A DNA stretch of 64,000 bases from positions 446,632 to 510,631 of the forward strand of contig JAUPFP010000043.1 in assembly GCA_036925085.1 (NCBI GenBank). The letters are read 5' to 3'. This document shows positions 42,471 to 54,252 of the stretch, piece by piece. Below the pieces are notes generated by a model. The model was given only the letters and a program-made list of their open reading frames with translations. It had not been told where the DNA came from and did no database searches. Source of the DNA: Brachycybe producta (lineage: Eukaryota > Arthropoda > Diplopoda > Playtdesmida > Andrognathidae). Within the stretch, counting starts at the first letter, position 1. Every line of letters begins with the position of its first letter. The translations under genes and the position numbers were made by a program.

Positions 42471-45400
42471 CCCCTTTCCTACCTTCCACCCCTTTTATAT
42501 TTCATAAGAGTGAACTGATCTCTCTCCCAGTCTCCCTCTCAATGTGAAACATAACAGCCCCATGTGGCTATATTTTGAACACGAAATATATAAACATAAA
42601 AAAAATGTCAATATGAGACGCCATTTTGAGTCACTTGAACACGGAGATTGTTTTAAAAACCTATCTTTGGTTCACATTTTGATTAATTCACTTGAACCCA
42701 ATTCTTAACATTGAGAAAACAGATAAATAATCGGAAGATAAAAAAACGTTTTCTAGAATTTTTTCTTTTCCTTCCCCACCCCACCCCCTCAACAAATTTT
42801 ACACGAAATTTAAAAAACTTCATTTTCATAACATAAGTTCCTATCACCCCTGTATCCTGATGACGACATAGTTCAGTATAAATTAATGACAGATAGCCGC
42901 CATTTTGTGTCATAAAATATCTGCTGATATTTCTACATTCATTCGCAGAAAACGTTAAAATTCAATAAAAAAAATTAATTCTAGCAAAACAAATACGAAT
43001 AAATATTGTCAGAATTTGTATTTTTTTTACATATATATAATAAAGCGTTCATACAGTAAGAATGAACCGTATTTATTCAGGTCTCCCCTACGTAACATTG
43101 TTGTACTGCATAATAAGAGCTGCCATTTTGTGTCAACCTCTAATCTCATTACAAGTCATTAGTAATTCATTTTCAATAATAAATTATAATAAAAACATCA
43201 GTTTTATCAACAGAAACTAAAAGGGCATAAAATAATCGTTTTAAACTTAATTCTGTCTTTACTTCACGCGAATTAAAATCGGTTTTATACTAAATAAAGT
43301 TATAAATGAACAAGACAACATAACATTATGAGAATCTATTCAGGAACCGTTTTTAGTGTTCCAAAGAACGAAAAGGACCTGAATTACAGGCAAAACCGCT
43401 CCAAATATCGATTTTTGATCCAAAATGAACATTAAGGAAACCATTTTCACGGCCAAGGTTGTTTTTAGAAACCACCATTGACTAGAAAAAATAATAATTT
43501 TACTCTTTAGCGACCGTTTTCTTGCCTAAAAACACAAAATCTGATTATTTTTTACGTGTAAACACGCAATTATACTCTGCTTTCATGTACTTTGTATTGA
43601 TTTTGGATGTTTTCGATGAAAGTCTGTTACTAGAAACGTCGTAATGACGAACTGACAGTCGAAACACAGATTTCAATGGAAGTCTGTGATAAAAATTACG
43701 AAAACTCCCTCTTTTTAACCATTAACAATATTTACAGCTTTAAATACTCACCATTTGAGAAGTTTCAAGGTGTAAAACAATCAATTTTTGAATATAGATT
43801 GTAATTATAGTCCGTTTTCAACGTTTTTCGAAGTGAGAAGAACCGAGAAATGTCTTTTTCTCCCAACTTCGATCCCAGTTTTTTGCACTTTTCGTTCACT
43901 TCACACTCAAAATGAAAGTTAATTCTTTTGTTTTTTACTTTACCGTGTTCCTATGCACCAAAATGACCGAGAAGACATTCAAATTTACACTAATCTAACC
44001 TCTCTTTCTACTTGAAAACCGTTTCAGACGGAGATCGAATTATTAACCCAATAGCAACAATGGCCGCCATTGAATATTTATCCTACGGGAAAGACAAACG
44101 AAAGAACACGGAAATTTCCATATGGCCACTTATTCACAACTATAGTTTCGAACTTTAGTTTCGCATTCAATTCAACTTACATATAAAAACCATGAAAAAT
44201 AAATTAAAACAGAATTTTTTCCCATTAATTAAAATGTCTTACTTTTAACGTTGTAAATATATTTACTTAAAAAAATACACATAAAAACTAAAAATTTTGT
44301 TATATTATCGGGCGTTTATTAAGTCATTTTGTAAGCAAGACACGCACGAAACGCACAAAGTACCATTCATAACAAGGAAATACGGGTTGTTTGTGCACAA
44401 TAAACAACCGCAGTTCATAAATGACGTCTAACTAGACTAGTTCATATTTTACGAAATTGGGGGCTGGGTTGTTCATTTGAACAAAATTACCGCCGTTAAG
44501 TTTTGATATAATCGGCGGCCGCTAATTTTGTTTTAAACTAAAATTGAATTTAATTGTTTCTAGAAATTAATTGCAATTTTCTAAAAAAAATTCACTTATT
44601 ATTTTCCTATTAAGACAAAATTATTCAAGCAAATAATTTCCACATTTTTTACATAAATATTACGTCGCCAATATGCTATCGACTTGACTCGGCGGCCTTT
44701 ATTTTTATTATACTAATAAAAATCTAAAATACAGCTAGGTTTCAGACTTTTTTAACAAACAGTTGAATTTACAAACTAGTATTTTATAATACTATATAAA
44801 TAATAGTAAAAAAAAAGTAAAATTATTCGTAGCGTTATGGAAATTTCTTCACTTCAGCTCATTGGAAAGTTTCAGTTTTAGCCACTATAATTTAAAATAT
44901 GTCCGCTTGATACCGCCGAGTGGCGCTAGTTGTCGGACTGGTAAAAATTCAATGGAACGAATGCCATACTGGACAAGCGTCTGTCGACTAGAAAACAGTA
45001 TATAGCTTTTTTATGCTATGTACTCAATTAATGACGTCATTTTTGTGCTGTTATACCTAGCTTATCGTAAAAAAGAAACTTATGACGTCAGATGGGTTGA
45101 CAAGAACTTTAAGCTTTTTTATTTTGTTTTGTTTTTAAAAAAAAAGAGTATTAACAGAAAAATTCACGAATCGTTCGTCTAAATCTAAACCGTTGAGAAC
45201 GCCTTCCCTTCTATATCAGACCTAATGTTTCAAATATAATTTTGTTTGTCAACCCTTCTGACGTCACAAGCTTTATCTTACGGCGAGGCAAACTATATGT
45301 AATGGCATTACACTTGAGCTGTCAACTAGTTGAGCGCTCAGCGTTAAAATTCATATACAATTTTCTAGTTGACAAACGTTAGTGATATAATGATATTTGT

Positions 45401-45699
45401 CTCTTTTTTTCAGCATGAGAACAATTTTTTTTTCAGCGAGCGAGGACTTAGACGAGGAAGTGGAAGGAGAAGGATTTCTTACGAAGAGAAAAATATAAAA
45501 GATGAGAGCAAATGATACATAGGGAGAAAAAAAGAGTCGTGTCACCCAGCATACGTAGTATGGTAACTGAGAAATATAACCAACGTGATCGTCGTCGTCG
45601 TGCATTTAATGTACACATAAGATTCAATGGTGACCTAGTTCGATGAAAACGGACGCGTCGAGTAGAAAAGGGGGTGTGTGAGTAAAAACACGGGTAAAA

Positions 45700-46040
45700 A
45701 AAAACACAAAAATACCACGTATAAAACCCTGAAAACCATGGATAGTAAATGAAAGAAAACGAATTGTATTCAGTGTGGAAGGAGGAAGGTGTATCTCTTG
45801 TCAAAATTAGAAACACACTGTAAAAAAAGGACAAAAAATGAATGAAATGAACATAAAAACTCTTTAAAAAAAACGGCCATTTAATGATTTGTGACTGAAA
45901 AAGACGGACGATCAAAAAAAAAATTCGTTATTTGTTTTATTATTTCATTTTAGAAGAATCCTCCATCAAGTGTTTTTTTTTTTTTGGGTGTGTATGTGCG
46001 TTCTTCTCTGTGTGTCTAATCGAAGAAGAAGAATAACACA
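45700..46040 (+). promoter_or_regulatory. CADPS 5' leader/promoter region
   Basis: The 340 bp before the CADPS ATG are A-rich on the plus strand and contain no in-frame upstream ATG immediately before MLEPSS. No TATA box or start site is clear. Inferred only from its position. Confidence 0.3.
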
Positions 46041-47126
46041 ATGTTGGAACCATCTTCGAGTGAAGAAGAATCCGAAAATGAGACCGTTGAAGAGAGTTCG
46101 GAAGCAACGACGGTCAGTATGGTTATGTCCGGCCTTGATGTTCCTCCTTCCGGTGGACCAGGAAGTGGAGGAGGACTCGGCGGACATAGAGCAGTTTCTC
46201 CGGCCAGCGTAAGTTCATTGAGTGGTCTTTCAACGAGTGGTAGTCTCGGAATGGGATCAGGTGGAACCGGAAGTGGATTGATGAGTAGTACGGGATTAGG
46301 AAGTGTGAGCGCGGTTATGGGATCGGGAAGCAGCGGAAGAGACGGAGGAGGAGGAGGTGGTGGTGGCGGTGGTGGTTCTGGTGGCGGAGGAGGAATTGGT
46401 GGAGGGTTGGGATCGGGTGGAGGAAGTAGTAGTAGCGGTGATATGCTAACCGTATCGGGAACAACGAGCCCTCATGTCCGCACGAACAGTACTCATGCAA
46501 GACCGTCTAGTCCTAGTCCTTCGGTTGCGAGCGAAAAGGAAAAAGAAGAGATCGAAAGGCAAGAAAAGGAGGAAGAAGAACGGAAACGAAGGCTTCAGTT
46601 GTACGTTTTCGTGTTACGTTGCATCGCGTATCCTTTTAACGCGAAACAACCGACAGATATGACAAGAAGACAAACAAAGATAACGAAACAACAACTGGAG
46701 ACGATTCAGGGAAGGTTTCAGGCGTTTTTAAAAGGAGAAACGCAGATCGTTGCTGATGAAGCATTTCAGAATGCCGTTCAGAGTTTCTTCGAAGTTTTTC
46801 TGAAAAGCGATCGTGTCGTAAATATGGTACAGAGCGGAGCGTGTTCGGCATTAGATTTTCGTGACGTCTTCAAGAATAACATCGAGAAAAGGGTTCGAAG
46901 TCTTCCCGAGATTGACGGTCTAAGTAAGGAGACTGTGTTAACCTCGTGGATGACCAAATTCGATGCCATTTTTCGAGGTGACGAAGATGCTCGAAAGACG
47001 CAGAGTCGAATGCAACACAACATTGCGTCCGAACTGATTCTGAGCAAAGAGCAATTGTACGATATGTTTCAGAACATACTGGCGATTAAAAAGTTTGAAC
47101 ATCAACTTTTGTACAATGCTCTTCAG
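46041..47126 (+). CDS. CADPS: CADPS/CAPS, calcium-dependent activator protein for secretion; first coding exon only
   Basis: CAPS primes dense-core vesicles for calcium-triggered exocytosis and acts with SNAREs at the plasma membrane. The exon runs from an ATG in acaATGTTG context to the donor CTTCAG|GTAGGC at 47126, 362 codons, phase 0. It starts [20 protein letters not shown], like [11 protein letters not shown] of human CADPS. A Gly/Ser-rich region follows (residues about 35-150, with an 11-Gly run), longer than in vertebrates. Then comes [20 protein letters not shown] and the conserved [92 protein letters not shown]. The exon ends where human CADPS reads YNACQ-LDN. The C2, PH and MUN domains must lie right of the window. 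Vertebrates have two copies; this is the ancestral single type by resemblance. Confidence 0.95.
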
Positions 47127-47394
47127 GTAGGCTCATTTACTAACCACATTTTTCTTTCTTCTAATTAATATATTTTTAATAATTTAACAAACTTCACTTT
47201 TTTTAAAAAAAAAAAAACCATTTTCATCACTTTTTTTGATGAAATTGTAGACATTTTAACCTGATTTCTACTAAATTCACTCTCAAGATAAAATCCTCCA
47301 TCACTTACGGAGGAACTCTTTAACAAATTATTAATCAACTAACGACATTTACAAGTTAAGACAACTTTGACGCAGGCAGACAACTCTCAGAACA

Positions 47395-48260
47395 CTCATT
47401 AGAAGTTAATAGCCCTCAGGAATCTCACTAGAAATGTGCGAACTCTCAGATCAAATCAATAGAAGTCAGTTAACTATTAGAAAATCACACTACTACTATC
47501 AGATCAATCACTAGAACTTATTAAGTTCTCAGGAATAACATTAGAAGACTTTGAACTCTCAGACCAATCACTAGAAGTTTTTGTGAACTCTCAGAAATTA
47601 AACTAGAAATGTGTTAACTCTCAGAATGGCTAGTGCAACTCACTAAAAGTAAATTAGCTCGGAGGACGCTCTTTTACGAGTTAATTAGCTTTCGTTAATC
47701 TTGCTAGAAATTTGAGAACTCTCAGAAATCGAAATGAAACTTGTGTTAACTCTCAGAACGCTTAGTGCAACTCACAAGAAGTCAATTAGCTCTGAGGAAT
47801 CACAACTGGAAGTCTGTGAACTCTCAGAACACTCGTTTACGAGTTAATTAGCTTTCATCAATCTTGCTAGAAATTTGTGAACTCTCAGAACAAATTATTA
47901 GAAGTCAGTTCATTGTTAGAAATCACAGTAGGCCTACTCTCAGAACAATCACTAGAAGTTGTTAAAACTCTCAGAAATCGAAATGGAACTGTGTTAACTC
48001 TCAGAACGCTTAGTGCCACTCACTAGAAGTCATTTAGCTCAGAAGAAATACACTGAAAGTCTTTGAACTCTCAGCATACTCATTACGGACTATTAAGCTC
48101 TGAGGAATCTCACTAGAAGTTTGTGAATACTCAAAATACTTAGTGCCACTCACTAGAAGTCAATTAGCTCTCAGAAATTTTAGTATAGAAGTTTGCGAAC
48201 TCTCAAGACCAATCATAAGAAGTTTGTTAAGCTCTCAGGAACCTGACTAGAAGTCAAAAT
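47395..48260 (+). repeat. degenerate minisatellite in CADPS intron 1
   Basis: Blocks of the form gaactctcagaa and cactagaagtcaattagctc alternate about twenty times with drift and occasional loss, giving a unit of roughly 40-60 bp. The motif ACTCTCAGAA is the best kept part. It is followed by a CT microsatellite at 48402. It starts 270 bp after the exon 1 donor. Confidence 0.8.
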
Positions 48261-48398
48261 TGTCAAACCAAGTAAGTCACAAGAGATGAAATTTATATAT
48301 AAGACACACACACGCAACAAACAAATACACATTGAGAGACCACAACAAACTCTCAAGAGACTCAATTATCTAACTCTCAATTACTAACAAAAACGACC

Positions 48399-48401
<3 letters not shown>

Positions 48402-48448
<47 letters not shown>
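48402..48448. repeat. (CT)n microsatellite
   Basis: About 23 uninterrupted CT units, ending in ctctctcagatatc. Confidence 0.95.
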
Positions 48449-48449
<1 letters not shown>

Positions 48450-49053
48450 ATATCAAACTGAAATCTCCAATGGGACCCATACAATCATCAATTTAAGAGT
48501 AGTCTCAGGAAAGAACCTTTATTTATTTATTTATTTTTTTGGGTCTTTAAACTTATTTTTTTTAACACAATTTATTTTGATTTATTTTTTTTTTTGGAAT
48601 GAATTTTGTAAATTTTATGTTGCATTAAAATATTTTTTATTTAAATTTATATTAACGTTTTTTTGTTGTTGTTGTTCTTGTTTGCTGTTCGTATTTTTAA
48701 TACAAACAAAAAATGGTTTATTTTTTTCTGAAAATCTTGTTTTATGTGTTTTTTTTTTTAGGTTTTGAGAGTTAGGCTTACATTGAATTGGTGTCGAAAA
48801 ATTAAAATAGCAAAAGATAGAAGAAAAAAATTTGAAAGCATCTGCTATTTAATTTTGAAATATATATATATATATATTTTTTTTCTCTCGCGTTTTTTTT
48901 TTTCAGAATGTGAATCTTCGACGAAATGGATCTATAAATTGGTCCTTCTGATATAAATAAATAAATGAAAACCCGAAAAGTTGCATGTCTGTTTGTATGT
49001 ATTATATGGTATATGCAGTACAAGTTAATGTTGCAGTTTGAAATAAGTATACA

Positions 49054-49218
49054 TGTTACTGTCAGTCTGCGGAATCAGTTAATGTAGAGATTGCCTAAGC
49101 AATTGTGCAAAGCAACCAAACTGCTAGTGAATCTGCAAAATTCAACGCCTAAAATTGTATTGAATTTTTTGCAGATTCACTAGCAGTTTGGTGGTTTTGC
49201 AGATTGTCTAGGCAATTC
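49054..49218. mobile_element. palindrome family P, copy 3, right end lost
   Basis: Starts tgttactgtcagtctgcgga, passes the centre (cctaaaattgtattgaattt) and stops at gtctaggcaatt without the terminal gcagattgac..gtaaca. It lies 43 bp from copy 4 in the same orientation. Confidence 0.75.
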
Positions 49219-49261
49219 TCTCTTCCTCTCATTTGGTTTTATAGTTTATAATAGTCTATTA

Positions 49262-49453
49262 TGTTACTGCCAGTCTGTGGAATCCGTCAATCTGCAGGTT
49301 GCCTAAGCAATCGTGCAAAGCAACCAACCTACTAGTGAATCTGCAAAATTCAACACCTAAAATTGTATTGAATTTTTTTTGCAGATTCTCACTATCAGTG
49401 TGATGGTTTTGCAGAGTGCCTAAGAATTCTGCAAATTGACTGATTCCGCAGAT

Positions 49454-49456
<3 letters not shown>
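49262..49456. mobile_element. palindrome family P, copy 4, running into a TA microsatellite
   Basis: Starts tgttactgccagtctgtgga. The right arm ends gactgattccgcagattga and continues directly as (TA)n where other copies have cagtaaca. The microsatellite therefore begins at the element terminus. Confidence 0.8.
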
Positions 49457-49526
<70 letters not shown>

Positions 49527-49682
49527 TATATATATAGATCTATATCTATATATAGATCTATATATCTATCTATATATCTATCTATCTATCTATATATCTA
49601 TCTATATATCTATCTACATATCTATCTATATATCTATATATATATCTATATATATCTATATATATCTATATATATCTATATA

Positions 49683-49751
<69 letters not shown>
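49457..49751. repeat. (TA)n / (TATATC)n microsatellite, about 295 bp
   Basis: About 65 bp of pure TA, then a middle part rich in tatatatc and tatcta, then TA again. It begins at the terminus of palindrome family P copy 4. The 114-residue Ile/Tyr ORF over it is meaningless. Confidence 0.97.
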
Positions 49752-49755
<4 letters not shown>

Positions 49756-50387
49756 AAATATATTTTTGTGTCTGTCAAGAAAATAAATGATTTATGAGAA
49801 AAAGGTGTTACTTAGTCTTAAAAATTGTTTTAAGGAGAACCAAAAAGAGATATTAATCAACTGGATCAAAAATTTCTCTTTGTGTTTTTATGACTTATAT
49901 ACAAACAGGGAAATAATGGTCGAAATTCAAGAAGAAAACTTGGCTCTTGAACTTCAAGTTTTGAATTCTCTGACATAATATGGTTCCAACATTAAATAAA
50001 TCCTATTTTTATTGTGTGCCCAGAATAAGGAGAACAATAGAAGGGAAACTGAGCAATTAACTTGTGACAAAATTTTTCTGCGCATGTGCATATGTTTCCA
50101 TAGACACTACTATGATAAAATGTATTTTCTAATCCTTTTCAAAATGTCGGCACTATAGCAGTGGCTTGAGTAACCGATTCCAAGGTCATGGATTTCAGTC
50201 ACCGCAACATCAAAGGTGCCGCACAAAAGTTGCCCTTCTGCGTGTGTCTCCTCCTCCTCCTTATTCTGTGACATTGGAATTGCTTTACCTTTATAAATTT
50301 ATCTTTGTCTTAGACTTTTGAGACACTCTGTATTTTTGGTGCAACTCATAGGTTTACATTAGGAAGTGAAGGCGAGGGGGGGGGCGT

Positions 50388-50586
50388 TGTTACCGTCAAT
50401 CTGCGGAATCAAGTCAATCTGCAGATTGCCCAGACAATCTTGCAAAACAACCAACCTACTAGTGAATCTGCAAAATTCGACACTTCAAATGTAATTGAAT
50501 TATGCAGATTCACTAGTAGGTTGGTTGTTTTGCAAGATTGTCTGGGCAATCTGCAGATTGACTGATTCCGCAGATTGACGGTAACA
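50388..50586. mobile_element. palindrome family P, copy 5, complete
   Basis: Ends tgttaccgtcaatctgcgga and ccgcagattgacggtaaca. Both arms have the same C-for-T change (ACCGTC / GACGGT), so the arms of this copy have been evolving together. The palindrome extends one step outward as cgttgttacc / ggtaacaacg. Confidence 0.85.
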
Positions 50587-51179
50587 ACGTCATCACTTAG
50601 CAACTGTTTTACTCAATGATAGAGATCATCCTATAGTCTCTCATGTTTAGAAACTTATTTAGATGACATTTTCTTATCATGAGACAACACTCCTCCTCCA
50701 CCTCCTCAGTAGTTTTATTTATATAAGGGGGGGGCCTCTATTGAAATAAATGGATGGATTGATTTCTTTTTTTGTTTGACATTGCAAATAATAAAAGTAA
50801 TAATGGGTCTTCCATTTTTCACTCTCTTTCTATTCTAAAACTCTTATTATATTTTCTATATAGAGAATAAAGATAGATGGAGAAAATATATTTTTCAAAT
50901 GATAAAAGGGGAGAAAATGTAGCAATTTGTTTGTACAGACACACAGACAAGTCTCAATATTTATGTAGGAGAGAGAGAGAGAGAGATCAAATTTAACAAT
51001 GGTCCAGTAAGCCAACCGGGATCAAGAGAGTATTTTTTTTCTTATTTCATTCAATACGTCTTTTGTTTTTAAATTTTTCTATTGCCAACCCCCCCCCCCC
51101 CAGTTAAAGCAAAATATAAATTTTATTTATTAAAATCACCATAATCTACTATTCGAAATATCGATTTCCTCTTCTTCTT

Positions 51180-51340
51180 CTGTCTCTGGACGACGTCCCG
51201 CACAGTACAGGGCCAATCAATGATGATAATAATGAGAGATGATGAAGGGCCATTTGGCCCTGAATTGGGCGAGATGTGTCTTATTATCGGTTGACCCCTG
51301 AGTACCACAAGTGGTGATTATAACCACTGCCGTTTACCCC
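51180..51340 (-). repeat. SINE-like segment, related to 25343-25530
   Basis: It shares with 25343-25530 the layout ctgga, cccgcac, gatgatga and a gcgagatgtg / gcgaaatgtg block. The minus strand reads towards a (catcat)n-like stretch. No convincing A and B boxes were found, so the SINE call is tentative. Confidence 0.35.
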
Positions 51341-51412
51341 GACATTTCGAAATATTGATTTATCGATACAAATAAAAAGAAATATATAATTTTAATCAGA
51401 ATTTCTCGAATA

Positions 51413-51475
51413 GAATCTCGATTATCTGGAATAAATGGGCCTTGACCTCATCTGGATAATCGAGATTCTACTGTA
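51413..51475. mobile_element. pogo/Tigger-like terminal remnants
   Basis: tagaatctcgattatctgg and ccagataatcgagattctactgta form an inverted pair 25 bases apart. The end CAGTAGAATCTCGATTATC resembles the family's known CAGTA..CTCGATTATC terminus. A more decayed pair is at 13842-13905. Confidence 0.55.
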
Positions 51476-52115
51476 ATTAAGGCGAAATAAATGATGCGTT
51501 TTTAATTAAAGATTTGTTTGGAGGCTAGAGTTCACCTAGCTAGTTCACCATCAATAAACACGGTTTCCACTTTTCGAAAATGAGAATGAAAACACGTTTT
51601 AAACTGGAAAAGGCACAAATAATTGTCAAAAAAAAATGTTAAAACTCTTCATGCCTCTAAAATGGTGTAATTTTCATTGAAAAAAAGCGTAATTTATAGC
51701 CTCCTACTGGTCCTATTTGGAGGTGAAAGTGAATTTTGATTAGGTCAATTTTTTTAAAGAATGTCATAGAAACGTACAGTGGCGTAGAGAGGTTTTTTGG
51801 CGCCCGAGAGCAACCCCCGTTGCACCCCCTAAAAATGATCTTTTTTTAAAATAAAAATTCATAAATAAACGAAAAATTGCATTTTTCACTAGCAGAACCT
51901 GGTTAGAGGCTAAAAATCAAAAGTAAAACCAGCATCTAGCATATATCCTTATTTTTTTTTTCTGGTTGCCTCTTACTAAGTAATATAAAATTATTAATTA
52001 TTAATCAGGAAACTTTAAAATAAAATGTTAAAAATTAAAATGAGATTTGATAGCCCGCCCTTTAGTAAATTGAATTGGTAGACTGGCGCCGAGAGGAAAC
52101 TGCTCCCCGGCTTAT

Positions 52116-52390
52116 TCCTTGTACTCACACATGAGTGTTCAGGTGAATTATACGGAATCCAGTTAAGGACATGAACCAAATAAAAATTGACTTTATTATT
52201 AATATTTTAAATTGAAATACTAAATCAATATTTTAATGTCAAATAGTTTATATATTAGATTTAAATATTAACTCAATATTTTCAAGATTATTAACTGAAT
52301 AAATTGAATTCGACATATTGTTCGTTTGTCCTTCACAGGGCTCTGTAGAACACGTTTATTATTTAAATGCATTTAAATTATCAGGTGTAA
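52116..52390 (-). mobile_element. AT-rich MITE (CCTAGTACACACA type), copy 2, cut by element D
   Basis: Reverse-oriented copy of 11182-11482: ccttgtactcacacatgagt, gtgaattatacggaatccag, tttgtccttcacagggctct, atttaaatgcatttaaatta, then tcaggtgta. The expected outer end is missing and element D begins at once (aaaaaggaacaaac). Confidence 0.65.
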
Positions 52391-52740
52391 AAAGGAACAA
52401 ACGACGCGCATGCGCACACCAGAGAAAATGAAAAGCTCATTTTCTCTTTTAAATATTAAAAAAGGGGAAGGGGATAATGGTAGCAAAATTAAACTACAGT
52501 TTATCACAGGCACTTGTGCCCAGCATTAGAATTTCTTTTGCTCCGCCCTTTTATGAACATCATCAATTTCTAATTGATTTTTTACTTGGTCTGATGTCAC
52601 ATGCTCCGCCCTTTTCAATTTCTAATTGGGTTTGTTACTTGGTCTGACGTCATAAAAGGGCGGAGCAAAAGAAATTCTAATGCTGGGCACAATTGCCTGT
52701 GAATTTGGCTCCCCTCATTTATGATGGGTTACCCCACTAG
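52391..52740 (+). mobile_element. element D (GCATGCGCAC / ACCCCACTAG ends), long form, copy 1
   Basis: Begins aaaaaggaacaaacgacgcg and ends gatgggttaccccactag. The inner palindrome runs from gtgcccagcattagaatttc to gaaattctaatgctgggcac, with ctccgcccttttatga and tcataaaagggcggag inside it and TGACGTCA/TGATGTCA sites. A copy lies at 59225-59525. Confidence 0.75.
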
Positions 52741-53294
52741 TTCTTTAATAATTGACCTAATGAAAATCCATTTTCACCTCCAATTTTGACCTAATGGAAA
52801 CACGAGATAAAAATGAATGATTTTCTTTTTCATTTCAAATGCTAAAATTGGCACAAAATGAAAAGAATCTTGATTCTTTTTTAATAAGGGATGAGGCTTT
52901 TTGTTGTTGTTTATCCTATGGATTTTTTTTATTTCACTCTCTGTGTGAAATAAAATGGAAAAAAAATAATAAAACACTGCAAAGTAGCCCTAGAGCTATA
53001 AGTATTGCTTTATAACAACATAAACTTTTTAAATACCATTACAAATTTCTAAATGTTGCTATGACAACATTTTCTAAAATAATATATAAACTTAAATGAA
53101 GTGTTTTGTTCGATTTTTTTTTGTGAAACTTGTCGATTTCCAACTTTGAAGAGCCAAACCAAAAAACAAACCTTCTTTTCGGTTTTGGCTTCTTGACATA
53201 ATTATTATCATAAATTGCCAGATCCACATCTGAGTTTTTTTTTGTTTGCCAAAAATGCAATTGAAATCAATTTGCGTCGACATTTTTTTATATA

Positions 53295-53496
53295 TGTTAC
53301 TGTCAATCTGCAGAATCAGTCAATCTGCAGATTGCCTAAGCAATCCGCGAAACCCCCTCACCTGCTAGTGAATTTGTAAAATTCGATACATTTTAGGTGT
53401 TTGAATTTTGCACATTCACTAGCAGGTGAGGGGGGGGGGGTTGCGGATTGTCTAGGCAATCTGCAGATTGACTGATTCCGCAGATTGACAGTAACA
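53295..53496. mobile_element. palindrome family P, copy 6, complete, flanked by TATA
   Basis: Ends tgttactgtcaatctgcaga and cgcagattgacagtaaca; arms pair over about 90 bp each. The flanks are tatata on both sides, suggesting insertion at TA-rich targets. Confidence 0.85.
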
Positions 53497-54047
53497 TATA
53501 TATACAGTATATATATTTTTTTTTATGAATTACGAGTGTGTGTGTGAATGTTTATTTTGTCACTCATAAAAGAGAGTTTCCACACTTAAAAAAATTAAGA
53601 TGAATAAACCCTCCCCCACACACAAAAACAATAAGCTGAAATCCTGTTTTGTTCGCACTAAAGTCCCATTTAGAATATAAATACACATATGAAGGGGAAA
53701 TGCAGTTATATTATGTAAACACATACGGTTCCTGCCTTCCTTCTTTATGTATTAAACATCTTATTAGTTATTACACTTATGAATTATCATATGATACTAT
53801 TATAAAGCTGGGTTGTTTTCTCTCATTCTTCTTCGTAACTAAAAAGTGCCATATATAACATTTTTTTTTTAACAATTACTTAGGAAAATTATATAGTTTC
53901 AATAACATTTTATTTGGAGTGGGCGTGATACACTGAACAACAACAACAAAAAAACTGAGTTAGAAATTATTAGACTCATATATTTATATACCATTATAGT
54001 GAGCATTTTGGGCATTGGCACACGAACCACTTTTGTGTGGTCGAATT

Positions 54048-54252
54048 TGACAGGCAATTAGAAATCGGGACGAACACAAGTTGGCTCCGCTTTTTTTATG
54101 ACGACCGGCAACTTCTAATTGGTGGGTTATGTAGTCTGACGTCACATGATCCGCCCTTTTGAACGTCGAACCGACACAACAAACCAATTAGAAGTTGTCG
54201 GTCGTCATAAAAAGGGCGGAGCCAACTTGTGTTCGTCCCGATTTCTAAATGC
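54048..54252. mobile_element. element D-like palindrome, short form, copy 3
   Basis: Ends gaaatcgggacgaacacaag and cttgtgttcgtcccgatttc are exact reverse complements. Inner parts gacgaccggcaacttctaat and aattagaagttgtcggtcgt pair, and the centre has TGACGTCA and ccgcccttt. Confidence 0.82.

Larger units (their letters stand above)
38951..46040. other. spacer between KMT2E/SETD5 and CADPS, divergent promoters
   Basis: No coding gene supported. It holds family F copies (39685-40090, 40805-41075), palindrome family P copy 2, GA and CT microsatellites and poly-T runs. From 42.6 to 44.1 kb the block GCCATTTTGTGTCA or close variants recurs (see findings). TGACGTCA sites occur at about 42013 and 45031. 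The ORF 45448-45915 (minus) just upstream of CADPS is judged a chance frame. Confidence 0.5.

Noticed and set aside
45448-45915. 155-residue minus-strand ORF upstream of CADPS
   Set aside because: Phe/Ser/Leu-rich translation of a purine-rich leader, no domain, no similarity recognised, overlaps the expected CADPS promoter.
46315-46500. His-rich minus-strand ORF
   Set aside because: Antisense of the Gly-rich part of CADPS exon 1.
49453-49797. 114-residue Ile/Tyr ORF
   Set aside because: Translation of the TA microsatellite.
50155-50275. tRNA-like stretch (agcagtggcttgagt, ggtcatggatttcagtc)
   Set aside because: A and B box resemblance is weak, no cloverleaf can be drawn and no second copy was found.
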